Source: Ideonella alba
Lineage (GTDB): Bacteria > Pseudomonadota > Gammaproteobacteria > Burkholderiales > Burkholderiaceae_C
NCBI RefSeq assembly: GCF_018069875.1
Contig: NZ_JAGQDF010000001.1
Span: 434,001 to 498,000 of the forward strand
Direction of reading: 5' to 3'
DNA length: 64,000 bases
The position numbers and the translations under genes were made by a program. Each line of letters starts with the position of its first letter. Within the stretch, counting starts at the first letter, position 1. Of the stretch, positions 8,185-17,668 are shown one piece after another. Below the pieces are notes generated by a model. The model saw only the letters and a program-made list of their open reading frames with translations. It was not told the DNA's origin and searched no databases.

Positions 8185-11109
8185 TCAGAACTTGTAGCCG
8201 ATCGCCAGTCGCACGGTGCGCGGATCGCCACGCACCGAGTTCGGCTTGCCCAGGTTCAGGTTGTCGCCGCCCACCGCGTTCTTCTGACCCCCCGGCGCCA
8301 CGGGGCCACCGCCCCAGTCGTCGAAGCCGCCGTAGTTGACGACGTTGAACAGGTTCAGCACATCCAGCCGCAGCGTGGCCTGGCCCATGCCCAGCGAGAA
8401 GTCCTTGGCCAGTCCCACGTCGATCTGGCGGAAGCTGGGCGATTCGCCCTCGACCGAGACGCAGTTGTTCCAGCCATTGGCGCAACTGGTGATGCGCCGA
8501 GGCTTGCCGCTGCCCCAGGTCATCTTGCCTGACAGGGTGATGCCCCAGGGCAGCAGCGTGTCGGTCAGGCCGGCCACGACCACACGGTGTTTGTCGACCA
8601 GCGTGGACGGGTTCCAGCCGCGCGCGCCGGTGCGGCCATAGGTCCAGTCGAAGATGTCGTTGTTCCACTCGCGGCTGGTGGTCTGGGCATCGCTGTAGGT
8701 GTAGGCCACGTTGACCGCCCAGCCGGAGCTGCGGGTGTAGGGCTTCTCGGCCTTGACCAGCAGCGCGGTGGTGCGGGTCTCGCCGACAAAGTCGCCCAGG
8801 ATCAGCGTGCCAAAGCCGTTCGGGCCGCCCCACAGCGGGTCGATCGGGCTTTGCGTGCCGTAGCCGCCGTTGGGGTCGCGGTTGCCACCGAACCAGATGA
8901 ACTGGTTCTTGGCGTCGATGCGGCTCAGCGCCACCTCGGTGTTCCAGTCGGCCACGGCCTGACGCAGGCCCAGGCTGAACTGGTCGGCATAGGGCATCTT
9001 GAAGTCGTTCTTGATCAGCCAGATCTCGCCGCCGGGCTGCTTGTTCTTCTGCAGCTCGTCCAGCGCGTGGTTGGCCATCGTGCGGTCATAGCTGCGACCC
9101 CAGCCGCCGAAGACCACCGTGGCCTTGTCACCGAAGACATCGTAGGAGGCACCCAGGCGCGGCGCGATCGCGCCCTTGAAGGCCTGGCGCGAGCTGCCGG
9201 TGGAGATGTAGTCGGCGATGTTGATGCCGCCCTTGGCCAGGGATTGCGCATAGGTCTGGCCCGGCGGCGCGGTGATGCCGCCGATGGTGCGGCCATCCAG
9301 CGCGTACAGCGCGGTCACGCGGTCAGCCGGCGTCACGTAGCTGTTGTTGAGCATGTTGCTCTCGTAGTCCCAGCGCACGCCCAGGTTCAGCTCAAGCTGC
9401 CGGGTGACCGTGATGTCGTCCTGCAGGTACAGGCCCAGCTGGCGGTTGCTGAAGGACACATCGGCACCAGGGATGGCGGCGCGGATGTGGCACTGGTCGC
9501 TGTCGAGGCCGCCGTTGGTGATGTTGGTGCCGGTGCACAGGCCGCCGCTGTAGAAGGGCAGGCCGGTGGTCGTGTCGACCACCGTCTCGACCGTGTCGAC
9601 ACTGAAGGCGGTGCCCGCCAGGTCGTACTTCATGTTCTTGAGCTTGACACCGCCCTTGATGACATGGCCGGTGAGACCTGTCCAGGTGAGGTCCTCGCTG
9701 ACGAACATGCCCTTCTGGCCCCGGTCCTGCGCATCCGGTGAGCCGCCGACGAAGGCGATGTCGCTGGTGTTGTTAATCAGGTTGGTCGGCGAGTACTTGT
9801 ACTTGACGAAGGGCGCCGTGGCGTTGGAATGCGGGTTCCAGTTGTAGTCCTCGTAGCCGACCCGCGCCTCGCTCAGCCAGTCACCGCGGGCCCACTCGTG
9901 CTTGAGGTCGACCGTGCTGGAGTCGTTGCTGCGGTTCTTGACGTTGTCGGGCGCGCTCAGGCGCTTGTCCTCGGCCAGCAGGTCGGATTCGCGGCGCAGC
10001 TTGGCGCTGAAGGTGAGCTTGTTCTCGTCATCGAGCTGGGCGTCGATCTTTCCGAACAGCAGGTGTTCGCGGAAGCGGTTGACCTGGTTGCCTTCGGCGG
10101 CCTTGAGCTGCGCGATCACGCCCTTGGTCGGGTCGTATTTGTCCAGGTTCTGCGGCACGAACTGGCGCGAGTCATCGATCGTCTTGCCGTCGTAGGCCAC
10201 GAAGAAGTGCACCTGGTCGCGCTTGATCGGTCCGCCCAGGCTGAAGCCATACTCGGACTTGGAGGAACTGGGCAGGGGCACGCCGGCGGCCTCGTTGGCC
10301 TTTTCGAACGGGGTCATCGCCCGCATCGAGGTGCCGGTGCGGTCGATGTAGACCTCGCCGTGCAAGTCGTTCGTGCCGGACTTGGTGATGGCCGTGACTG
10401 CCGCGCTGCTGACCTGGTCGAACTCGGCCTTGTAGTTCTGCGTCAGCACCTTGTATTCGGCGATCGCCGACTGCGGGAAGGGGTTGCCGCGCGAGCTGTC
10501 CTGGCCGGTCAGGCCGCCGCGCAGGATGTTGTTCTTCATGCCCACGCCATCAATGAAGACGTTGACGTGGTCGAAGTTCTGCGAACCCGCCTGGATGCTG
10601 GAGTTGCCGTTGCCGTCCGCGTTGAAGGCCACGCCCGGGGCCAGGTCGGCCGAGCTGAGGAAGTTGCGGCTGGTCTGCGGCATCGCCTCGATCATGCGGC
10701 GTGACACCAGCGTGCCGACCTGCGAGTCCTTCACCGCCTGGCGGTTGGCGCTGCCGATGATGGTGACCTGCTGGCCCGCTCCGGGTGCGCTCAGGTCCAG
10801 CGAGGCGGTCTCGCCGACCTGCAGCGTGACCTCGTTGCCGCCCTGGCCACCCACCTGGATCTCGTAGCGACCTGGTGCCAGGCCACTGAGCACATAGCTG
10901 CCGTCGGCGCGGGTGGTGGTGCGGTAGGTGTTGCCGTTGTCCTTGCTCACGGCCACCACGGTGACGCCCGCCTGCGCAAGGGCCGCGCCAGCATTGACCT
11001 GGCCCTTGAGGGTCGAGGTGCTCAGCTGTGCCTGGGCGGCGCCAGCCAGTGCCAGCACGACCGCAGCAGCCAGCGCGTGTCTGTGGAAACCTTTTCTCGG
11101 TTGCTTCAT
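8185..11109 (-). CDS. TonB-dependent receptor, Oar-like with CarboxypepD_reg-like domain
   Basis: This 974-residue outer-membrane protein has a signal peptide (AAAVVLALAGAAQA). Roughly residues 30-110 form an N-terminal carboxypeptidase-regulatory-like beta-sandwich (TTRADGSYVLSGLAPGRYEIQV). A plug domain follows (SSADLAPGVAFNADGNG, VFIDGVGMKNN), then a beta-barrel ending in an aromatic strand, IGYKF. The start is supported by GGAG eight bases upstream. No SusD-like partner is adjacent, as usual in Proteobacteria. Its place between the LacI gene and the periplasmic glycosidases argues that it imports polysaccharide fragments across the outer membrane, driven by TonB encoded elsewhere. Confidence 0.92.
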   Translation of the reverse strand: MKQPRKGFHRHALAAAVVLALAGAAQAQLSTSTLKGQVNAGAALAQAGVTVVAVSKDNGNTYRTTTRADGSYVLSGLAPGRYEIQVGGQGGNEVTLQVGETASLDLSAPGAGQQVTIIGSANRQAVKDSQVGTLVSRRMIEAMPQTSRNFLSSADLAPGVAFNADGNGNSSIQAGSQNFDHVNVFIDGVGMKNNILRGGLTGQDSSRGNPFPQSAIAEYKVLTQNYKAEFDQVSSAAVTAITKSGTNDLHGEVYIDRTGTSMRAMTPFEKANEAAGVPLPSSSKSEYGFSLGGPIKRDQVHFFVAYDGKTIDDSRQFVPQNLDKYDPTKGVIAQLKAAEGNQVNRFREHLLFGKIDAQLDDENKLTFSAKLRRESDLLAEDKRLSAPDNVKNRSNDSSTVDLKHEWARGDWLSEARVGYEDYNWNPHSNATAPFVKYKYSPTNLINNTSDIAFVGGSPDAQDRGQKGMFVSEDLTWTGLTGHVIKGGVKLKNMKYDLAGTAFSVDTVETVVDTTTGLPFYSGGLCTGTNITNGGLDSDQCHIRAAIPGADVSFSNRQLGLYLQDDITVTRQLELNLGVRWDYESNMLNNSYVTPADRVTALYALDGRTIGGITAPPGQTYAQSLAKGGINIADYISTGSSRQAFKGAIAPRLGASYDVFGDKATVVFGGWGRSYDRTMANHALDELQKNKQPGGEIWLIKNDFKMPYADQFSLGLRQAVADWNTEVALSRIDAKNQFIWFGGNRDPNGGYGTQSPIDPLWGGPNGFGTLILGDFVGETRTTALLVKAEKPYTRSSGWAVNVAYTYSDAQTTSREWNNDIFDWTYGRTGARGWNPSTLVDKHRVVVAGLTDTLLPWGITLSGKMTWGSGKPRRITSCANGWNNCVSVEGESPSFRQIDVGLAKDFSLGMGQATLRLDVLNLFNVVNYGGFDDWGGGPVAPGGQKNAVGGDNLNLGKPNSVRGDPRTVRLAIGYKF

Positions 11110-11159
11110 CGGGATGTCTCCGGGGTGTTGTGGTGGTGGGAGGGACGAGAGGGAAGGCG

Positions 11160-12215
11160 TCAGTGCGGCCCGGACGGGCCGACCGACGGGGCGCCCGCAT
11201 GGCGCCCGGCGACGGGAGAGGGGGCGTGGCAGCTCTGGCGAACCACCAGCTCGGCGCGCAGCGTCTGGCGCGGCGGCACCGGCTTGTCGGGCGACTCGAT
11301 GGCCGCCGCCAGGGCCTCCAGCGCCAGCGTGCCCAGCTCGACGATGGGCACGCGCACGGTGGTCAGCGCGGGTTGCACATAGCGCACGATGGGCACGTCG
11401 TCGAAGCCGGCCAGCGCGATGTCCTGCGGCACCTTCAGTCCGGCGTCGCGCAGCGCGCCCAGGCAGCCCAGGGCCATCATGTCGTTGGCGGCGAACACCG
11501 CAGAGGGGCGCGCCGACAGCGCGGCCAGCAACTGGCCGGCGCGGCGACCGGCCTCTTCGGTGAAGTCGCCGGGCAGCACCTGCTCGGCCGCGCCGGGCAG
11601 TTCCTTGGCCAGGGCCTCGCGGTAGCCGGCCAGGCGCTCGGCGGCCTCGTGGTTGTGCTCGGGGCCGGCGATGAAGGCGATGTGGCGGTGGCCGGCCGCG
11701 GCCAGGTGGCGCACCATCGCGCGGGCGCCGCCGCGGTTGTCCACCTCGTAGGCGGCCAGCTTCTGCTCGCCGGGGCGGGTGTTGATCAGCACCGCGGGCA
11801 GGCCCGGCGCCAGGCTGGCCTCCAGCAACCGGCCGTCGCCCTGCGGCGACATCAGCAGCAGGCCGTCCACCCGGCCGTGCATGGCCCGCAGGGCGGCAGC
11901 GGCCTCCTGCATGTCGCCGTGCGAGCTGGACAGCAGCAGGTGCAGGCCGCGCGCACGGGCCGCCAGGTCGATGCCGCGGATCAGCTCCGAGAAGTACTCG
12001 CCGTGCAGGTCGGGCAGCAGCGCGCCGACGGTGTGGGTGCGGCGGGTGATCAGGCTGCGTGCGGCGCTGGAAGGCGTGAAGCGCAACTCGGCGGCCACCT
12101 TGTGGATGCGTGCCCGCGTTTCGGGCGTGACGCTGGGGTGGCCGTTGAGCGCGCGCGAGACCGTGGCCACCGAGACCTGCGCTTCACGGGCGACATCCTT
12201 GATGGTCACAGCCAT
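11160..12215 (-). CDS. LacI-family transcriptional regulator of the glucan cluster
   Basis: This 351-residue protein has a classic LacI helix-turn-helix at the N-terminus (TIKDVAREAQVSVATVSRALNG), including the hinge-helix region SAARSLITRRT. A periplasmic-binding-protein-like effector domain follows (VGALLPDLHGEYFSELIRGI, NDMMALGCLGAL, IALAGFDDVPIVRYVQPALTTV). The gene lies 13 bases after the GH1 stop and 50 bases before the receptor start, so it is probably co-transcribed with the genes it controls. The likely target is the operator at 13612-13625. The inducer is probably a product of the pathway; this is inference. Confidence 0.94.
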   Translation of the reverse strand: MAVTIKDVAREAQVSVATVSRALNGHPSVTPETRARIHKVAAELRFTPSSAARSLITRRTHTVGALLPDLHGEYFSELIRGIDLAARARGLHLLLSSSHGDMQEAAAALRAMHGRVDGLLLMSPQGDGRLLEASLAPGLPAVLINTRPGEQKLAAYEVDNRGGARAMVRHLAAAGHRHIAFIAGPEHNHEAAERLAGYREALAKELPGAAEQVLPGDFTEEAGRRAGQLLAALSARPSAVFAANDMMALGCLGALRDAGLKVPQDIALAGFDDVPIVRYVQPALTTVRVPIVELGTLALEALAAAIESPDKPVPPRQTLRAELVVRQSCHAPSPVAGRHAGAPSVGPSGPH

Positions 12216-12228
12216 GGCCTTGCCCCTG

Positions 12229-13584
12229 TCAGAGTGCGTTGGCCGCGATCACCGCGGCATAGGCCAGCGCACTGGCCTTTCGGGTGCGGCGCTGGGTGGC
12301 GTAGTCCACGTGCAGCAGGCCGAAGCGTTTGCTGTAGCCGTGCGCCCACTCCAGGTTGTCGAGCAGCGACCAGGCGTAGTAGCCGCGCACGTCGACGCCG
12401 GCACCGATCGCGGCGTGCACCGCGGCCAGGTGCTTGTGCAGCGTCTGGGTGCGCAGCGGGTCGGGCAGCGGATCGACTTCAGCGCTGGGCGGATCGAAGA
12501 AGGCCGAGCCGTTCTCGGTGATGTAGATCGGCAGGTTGCCGTAGCGGTTCTTCACCCAGGTCAGGGTGTCGGTCAGGCCACGCGGGTAGACCTCCCAGGC
12601 GGTCTCGGTGTGCAGCGCGCCGCGCTGCGGCACCGCGCTGGCGCGCTGCGGCCAGGCCGACTCGTCGGCGCGCACCACGCTGCGGGTGTAGTAGTTGACG
12701 CCCAGCCAGTCGATCGGCTCGCGGATCACCGCCATCTGCTCGGCGGGTCGCGGCGCGGGCCAGGCCTCGCCGAAGACCTCGGCCAGTTCCTCGGCATGGG
12801 TGCCGCGCAGCACCGGGTCCAGGTACTGGCGGTTCATGTAGGCCTCGGCGCGCAGCGTGGCGGCCAGGTCGGCCGGGCTGTGGCTGGCCGGGTACTTGGG
12901 CTCCAGGTTGACCACCAGGCCGATCTGGCCGCGCGCGCCGCTGGCGCGGAAGGCCTGCACGCCGCGGCCATGGGCCAGCAGCAGGTGGTGGGCGGCGATC
13001 GCGGCCTCGAAGGCGCTGCGGTGGCCCGGCGCCAGCACGCCGTGCATATAGCCGCCATCGGCCACCACCCAGGGCTCGTTCAGGGTGCTCCACAGCGGCA
13101 CCCGGTCGCCCAGGGTGCGGAACATCAGGGTCGCGTAGTCGGCAAACCAATCGGCGATGTCGGGGTTGAGCCAGCCGCCACGGTCGTCCAGCGCGGCGGG
13201 CAGATCCCAGTGGTAGAGCGTGATGTTGGGCGCGATGCCGGCTTCCAGCAGCGCGTCCACCACCCGCGCGTAGTGGTCCAGACCCGCCTGGTTGATGCGC
13301 CCGCGTCCCTCGGGCAGCACGCGCGACCAGGCGATGCTGAAGCGGTAGGACTGCAGGCCCAGCGAGCGCATCAGCGCGATGTCCTCGGGGTAGCGGCGGT
13401 AGTGGTCGCAGGCCACATCACCGGTGTCGCCATCGCGCACGCGGCCGGGCGTGTGGCTGAAGCGGTGCCAGATGCTGGGGCCGGCGCCATCGGCCAGCGG
13501 CGAGCCTTCGACCTGGTAGGCGGCCGTGGCGGCGCCCCAGACGAATCCAGGCGGGAAGCGAAGTGGATCAGCGTGCGCGTTCAC
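12229..13584 (-). CDS. cytoplasmic GH1 beta-glucosidase
   Basis: This 451-residue GH1 enzyme has no signal peptide, so it should act on imported oligosaccharides in the cytoplasm. The acid/base glutamate is E170 in STLNEPW and the nucleophile is E357 in YITENGSAF. Other GH1 marks are FVWGAATAAYQVEG, SIWHRF, RFSIAWSRVLPEG, NITLYHWDLP and GYYAWSLLDNLEWAHGY. The GTG at 13584 is the chosen start because it gives the normal GH1 N-terminus and leaves the LacI operator outside the gene. The next in-frame start, at 13794, would place the operator inside the coding region. It heads the operon. Confidence 0.93.
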   Translation of the reverse strand: MNAHADPLRFPPGFVWGAATAAYQVEGSPLADGAGPSIWHRFSHTPGRVRDGDTGDVACDHYRRYPEDIALMRSLGLQSYRFSIAWSRVLPEGRGRINQAGLDHYARVVDALLEAGIAPNITLYHWDLPAALDDRGGWLNPDIADWFADYATLMFRTLGDRVPLWSTLNEPWVVADGGYMHGVLAPGHRSAFEAAIAAHHLLLAHGRGVQAFRASGARGQIGLVVNLEPKYPASHSPADLAATLRAEAYMNRQYLDPVLRGTHAEELAEVFGEAWPAPRPAEQMAVIREPIDWLGVNYYTRSVVRADESAWPQRASAVPQRGALHTETAWEVYPRGLTDTLTWVKNRYGNLPIYITENGSAFFDPPSAEVDPLPDPLRTQTLHKHLAAVHAAIGAGVDVRGYYAWSLLDNLEWAHGYSKRFGLLHVDYATQRRTRKASALAYAAVIAANAL

Positions 13585-13611
13585 GGTGCACAAACAGCGA
13601 TGGCGTGTTGG

Positions 13612-13625
13612 TGTAAACGTTTCCA
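13612..13625 (-). promoter_or_regulatory. LacI-family operator (TGGAAACGTTTACA)
   Basis: The minus strand reads TGGAAACGTTTACA, a near-symmetric site centred on AACGTT that matches the LacI/GalR-family consensus (TGWAANCGNTNWCA). It ends 28 bases before the GH1 start codon, where bound repressor would block initiation or early transcription. The linked LacI gene is the obvious ligand. No second copy of this site was seen in the cluster, so one promoter may drive the whole set. Confidence 0.8.
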
Positions 13626-13769
13626 CGCGATGGTAGCGACCGGGCTTGGTGCGTCTGCCGGGGTTTTCCCGGGCTGTGGCGCTCAGGCAGCGCGCCGGGG
13701 CTGCGATGCGCACCGCGACGGGGCGAAAGGCCGGTGCGCGGCTGGCGCAGTTCTTGATAACTCCAGCGC

Positions 13770-14345
13770 ATGTCCGACCCGATGCGCCACCCAACGCCCC
13801 GTGCCATGGACGCCTTCGGCCACGCGCTGATGGTGTTGCAGGCGCGCACGGGGCGGCGCCTGTGGCAGAGCCCCCTGGCGCGTCGGCTGATGAGCGACTA
13901 CTTCGCTGGTCTGCCCGAGATCGCGGTGCCGGCTGAAGTGGCCGCCTGGGCCACGCGCGAGGCGCTGCGCCAGTCGATCGGCGCCGAGCCGCATCCGCTG
14001 ACGGTGCTGCGCGGCACGCGCCGGCTGCACTTCATGCTGCACCTGGAGTCCGACACGCCGGACCAGTGGCTGCTGGTGCTGCGCGACGAGGCCGACGATG
14101 CGCGGCTGTCCTCCCTGCTGGTGGCCTTCGCCCCGATCGACGTGCGCTCGGCCGAACTGCTGCTGTGGCTGGCCGACGGCGAGCCGGCGCCGGCGATCGC
14201 CGAGCGCCTGGGCCTGGACAGCGCGGAGTGGACGCAGGCGCTGCTGCGCCTGTGCGCCTACCTGGGGGTGGACCAGCCGGGCGAGGCCGCGCGCCTGGCG
14301 CGCGAGGCCATCGCCGGCAACGCGGTCACTGTCGCTGACCGCTGA
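13770..14345 (+). CDS. stand-alone degenerate paralogue of response-regulator output half
   Basis: This 191-residue protein has no known enzymatic motif. It aligns along its length with the post-receiver half of the LuxR-type response regulator at 24000-24971: DAFGHA, GRRLWQ, the following LAR, and QWLLVLRDE against EWLLVLREA occur in the same order. It lacks a receiver domain. The region aligned with the partner's LuxR HTH (LTAREREVLYWVVQGKTN) has become IDVRSAELLLWLADGEPA, losing the conserved EREV and TVxxHLxxxxxKL features. It is divergent from the GH1 operon, and its 3' end overlaps the convergent CsgG-like gene by 20 bases. DNA binding is doubtful; a protein-protein or ligand role is possible. 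Function unknown. Confidence 0.75.
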   Translation: MSDPMRHPTPRAMDAFGHALMVLQARTGRRLWQSPLARRLMSDYFAGLPEIAVPAEVAAWATREALRQSIGAEPHPLTVLRGTRRLHFMLHLESDTPDQWLLVLRDEADDARLSSLLVAFAPIDVRSAELLLWLADGEPAPAIAERLGLDSAEWTQALLRLCAYLGVDQPGEAARLAREAIAGNAVTVADR

Positions 14346-15633
14346 ACTGGCCGCCCTGCGGCCGACCCGCGTAGTTCCACTGTCCGGTGACCGTGCCGCG
14401 GCCCGGGCTGAACACGCCGGTGAACACCGCCGAGCCGGCCTGGCCGCTGGTGCTCATCGTGGCGCGGCCGCTGCCATCGACGCGGCCGCTGACGCTGAAC
14501 GCGCCGGTGGTGCTGGACTGGCCGCTGCCGCTGATCTGGCCACCCGGTGCCACCTGGACCAGGAAGGTGCCGTTTTCGGCACCGCCGAAGACGCCGCTGT
14601 AGGTGCCGGCGAACGCCGCCGTGCCGGCATTGCCGCCACCCGGCGTCAGCGGCAGTGGCGCCGGGGCGGGCGCCGGGACGGCCGCCGCGCCGCTGCCCGG
14701 GCCCACCAGCGTGCGCTGCACCCAGCCGCTGAAGTTGGCCGAGTCGACATAGATGAAGCCGTTCTTCACCTCGCCGCTGGCGATCAGCTCGTCGGCCTTG
14801 GTCAGCGTGGCCACCACCTTGGCCTCGCGCGAGGGTTGGTCGAAGACCTTGACGTTGGCGATCTTGGCCACCAGCAACTGGCCGGCCGCCTGCGGGCCTT
14901 CGGCGCGGGTGCTGGCGGCGGCGTTGGCGTCGCCCGCTGCGCTGGAGGTGCGGATCAGCTGCGGGTTGTCGCGGATCTGGCGCACGATGCGGTTGTAGTT
15001 GTCCAGGAAGCCTGCGGCCACCATCTTGCCTTCGGGCGTGCTGGTGTAGCCCCCACCGGCCACCGCGCCGGCCCAGCCGCCCAGGCCGAAATCGGTGCGC
15101 GTGGCCTTGCCCTCGGCCGAGGCCACCTGGATGCTGGAGCGCACATCGGCGATCAGCAGGCTGGTCATGGCCTCCTTGAACTTCAGGCCGCCGGCAATGG
15201 CGCCCACGGTGCCGCCCAGGCGGCCGAGCAGCGCACCGCCGATGCCGCCGGTGGTGGAGGAGCCGATCTGCACCGCCGGCGTCATGACGAAATCGGCGGC
15301 CTGCATCTGGCCCTTGCCGACGTTGGACTCGGCGCGCAGGTCGCCGCCGGCAGCCAGCGCGCGTTCCTGCTGCATGTTCTGCATCGCGATGCCGCGCTCG
15401 ACCACGTCGAAGCAGCCCGACTGCTGCACCATGCCGCGCAGCAGCGCCGCCGGCGAGCCCAGGCCGTAGGGGCTGAGGTAGCCCCATCCCTGCTGCGGTT
15501 CGGCCACGGCCAGCACGCCCAGCTTGCGCGAGCACTGTTCGACCTGCGGTGTGTCCTGCGCCTGGCTCAGGCCGGCCAGCAGCAGCGTGCCCAGGGCCAG
15601 CAAGCGGGGCAGGGCGGGTATCGACGGGATCAT
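14326..15633 (-). CDS. exported CsgG-like / SH3-domain protein
   Basis: This 435-residue protein starts MIPSIPALPRLLALGTLLLAGLSQAQ, a clear signal peptide, with AGGAGA seven bases upstream of ATG 15633. Roughly residues 30-215 resemble CsgG (LRGMVQQSGCFDVVERG, then MQNMQQERALAAGG and AADFVMTPAVQIG). This is the curli-secretion/lipoprotein family, but no lipobox is visible, so it may be periplasmic. An SH3-like domain follows (VKVFDQPSREAKVVATL to SGWVQRTLV), then a Pro/Ala linker and a Gly/Ser/Thr-rich beta domain of about 95 residues rich in short G-x-F/V repeats. It sits 112 bases beyond ureG on the same strand but has no evident urease role. It may be an envelope assembly or anchoring protein. 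Confidence 0.78.
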   Translation of the reverse strand: MIPSIPALPRLLALGTLLLAGLSQAQDTPQVEQCSRKLGVLAVAEPQQGWGYLSPYGLGSPAALLRGMVQQSGCFDVVERGIAMQNMQQERALAAGGDLRAESNVGKGQMQAADFVMTPAVQIGSSTTGGIGGALLGRLGGTVGAIAGGLKFKEAMTSLLIADVRSSIQVASAEGKATRTDFGLGGWAGAVAGGGYTSTPEGKMVAAGFLDNYNRIVRQIRDNPQLIRTSSAAGDANAAASTRAEGPQAAGQLLVAKIANVKVFDQPSREAKVVATLTKADELIASGEVKNGFIYVDSANFSGWVQRTLVGPGSGAAAVPAPAPAPLPLTPGGGNAGTAAFAGTYSGVFGGAENGTFLVQVAPGGQISGSGQSSTTGAFSVSGRVDGSGRATMSTSGQAGSAVFTGVFSPGRGTVTGQWNYAGRPQGGQFSGQRQ

Positions 15634-15745
15634 GCGGGTTCTCCTGGCGGCCCGTGGCATGGGCCTGATCCCGGCATTCTGCCGCCGGGCGGGCCCCTGA
15701 CCGGGGCCGCGCGGTCCCCCAAGAGAGGGGCTTGCCCTCCGCCGT

Positions 15746-16393
<648 letters not shown>

Positions 16394-16406
16394 CGGCAAG
16401 GGTCCT

Positions 16407-17117
16407 TCAGGAACGGAACAGCCGCGAGTACTGCGACTCGTGCTGCGCGGAAAGAATCGCCAGCATCGGCGACATGGCCTGGCGGGCGCTGTCGGGCAGC
16501 GCCAGCGCCTGGTCCACGGCGGCCGGCAAGGCCTCGGCCAGCGCGCCCAGCAGGCGCTGGCCGGCGCTCTGGCCCAGCGGCACCGCCTTCAGCGCGGCCT
16601 GCACCAGGTTTTCGGTCCAGCCGAAGCCGAAGGCCAGCAGCGCCTCGCGCTCGGGCGCGGCGGCGTGGTGGGCGGCCAGCGCGAAGGCGATCGGCCAACT
16701 CGGCGAGGGCTTCAGCGCGGCCAGCAGCGCCACCTGCGCGTCGCCCGGGTACTGCGCCTTGAGCCATTCGGTCAGCGAGTAGCCCATCTGCTCGCCCATG
16801 CGGCGGAACTCGTGCGATTCGCGCGTCAGGCGCACCCAGTCGGCCAGTTCGTGAAGGCGCGCTGGGTCGTCGCGGCGCCAGGCGCGCAGGGCCTGCGCCA
16901 GCACCGGCAGCTCGCTGCGCGCCATCACCAACTGCAACTGGTCCAGCAGCCAGGCGCGGGCGCTGGCTTCGTCGCGCACCCAGCCCGCATCGACCGCCGC
17001 CTCCAGGCCCTCGCTGTAGCTGAAGCCGCCGACCGGCAGTGCCGGCGAGGCCAGCCACATCAGGCGCAGCAGCGTGGGGGCCGGCAGCGGCGCGGCAGGG
17101 CGGCGGACGCGCGGCAT
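16407..17117 (-). CDS. ureF: urease accessory protein UreF
   Basis: This 236-residue, mostly helical protein is the UreF component of the UreDFG nickel-insertion complex. Family marks are [20 protein letters not shown] near the N-terminus, [18 protein letters not shown], and a C-terminal [12 protein letters not shown]. The ATG at 17117 shares one base with the ureE stop codon (TGATG), indicating coupled translation. The open frame extends much further upstream only as a shadow of ureE. Its partner UreD is encoded far away at 62050-62880. Confidence 0.97.
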   Translation of the reverse strand: MPRVRRPAAPLPAPTLLRLMWLASPALPVGGFSYSEGLEAAVDAGWVRDEASARAWLLDQLQLVMARSELPVLAQALRAWRRDDPARLHELADWVRLTRESHEFRRMGEQMGYSLTEWLKAQYPGDAQVALLAALKPSPSWPIAFALAAHHAAAPEREALLAFGFGWTENLVQAALKAVPLGQSAGQRLLGALAEALPAAVDQALALPDSARQAMSPMLAILSAQHESQYSRLFRS

Positions 17118-17668
17118 CAGTGGCTGTGCGGGTGGCCGTCGTGGTGGTGCTCGCCGTGGGCGTGGCCACCATGGCTGTGGCTGTGGCCCTCGTGGCCGTG
17201 ACCATGCTCGCCATAGGCGCCGCCCTCGGGCTCGAAGGGCGCGTCGCAGCGTTCCACCGACAGGCCCAGACCGCCCAGCATCTCGGCCAGCACGCTGTCG
17301 GGCTCGAACAGCAGCGCATCGGGCGCCAGCGCCAGCGGCACATGCCGGTTGCCCAGGTGGTAGGCGGCGCGCAGCAGGTCGAAGGGCTGGCCGCCTGCGC
17401 GCAGGCGCACCCGCATCACCGGCTGCGGCGCGGCCTCGATGCGCAGCAGCGTGCCGTCCTCGGCCACCAGCACATCGCCACCGCGCAGCACCTGGCCGCG
17501 CGGCAGCACCACCAGCACGCGCTCGCCCTGCGCGGTCAGCGCATCGAAACGGCTCTTCTGGCGCATGTCCCAGTCCAGGCTCACCAGGCCGGCGCGCGCC
17601 AGCAGGGGCGCCGCCAGGCGCGTTCCATGCGGCAGGCGGCGGCTGTAGATCCGGGGCGCGTCGCTCAC
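17117..17668 (-). CDS. ureE: urease accessory nickel chaperone UreE
   Basis: This 183-residue metallochaperone has an N-terminal UreE domain ([28 protein letters not shown]) and a C-terminal domain containing [11 protein letters not shown], with the conserved nickel-binding histidine region. The last 30 or so residues form a long His-rich tail rich in HGH, HSH and HHH clusters, a nickel-storage feature seen in UreE of Klebsiella and many Burkholderiales. The GTG start at 17668 overlaps the GNAT gene stop by 4 bases (GTGA). It lies between the GNAT gene and ureF in the operon. Confidence 0.96.
   Translation of the reverse strand: MSDAPRIYSRRLPHGTRLAAPLLARAGLVSLDWDMRQKSRFDALTAQGERVLVVLPRGQVLRGGDVLVAEDGTLLRIEAAPQPVMRVRLRAGGQPFDLLRAAYHLGNRHVPLALAPDALLFEPDSVLAEMLGGLGLSVERCDAPFEPEGGAYGEHGHGHEGHSHSHGGHAHGEHHHDGHPHSH

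Noticed and set aside
15680-15745. Terminator after ureG
   Set aside because: GC-rich inverted repeats occur (GGCCCC/GGGGCC, CGGCA/TGCCG) but none has a T-run and their arms are short, so I did not list one.
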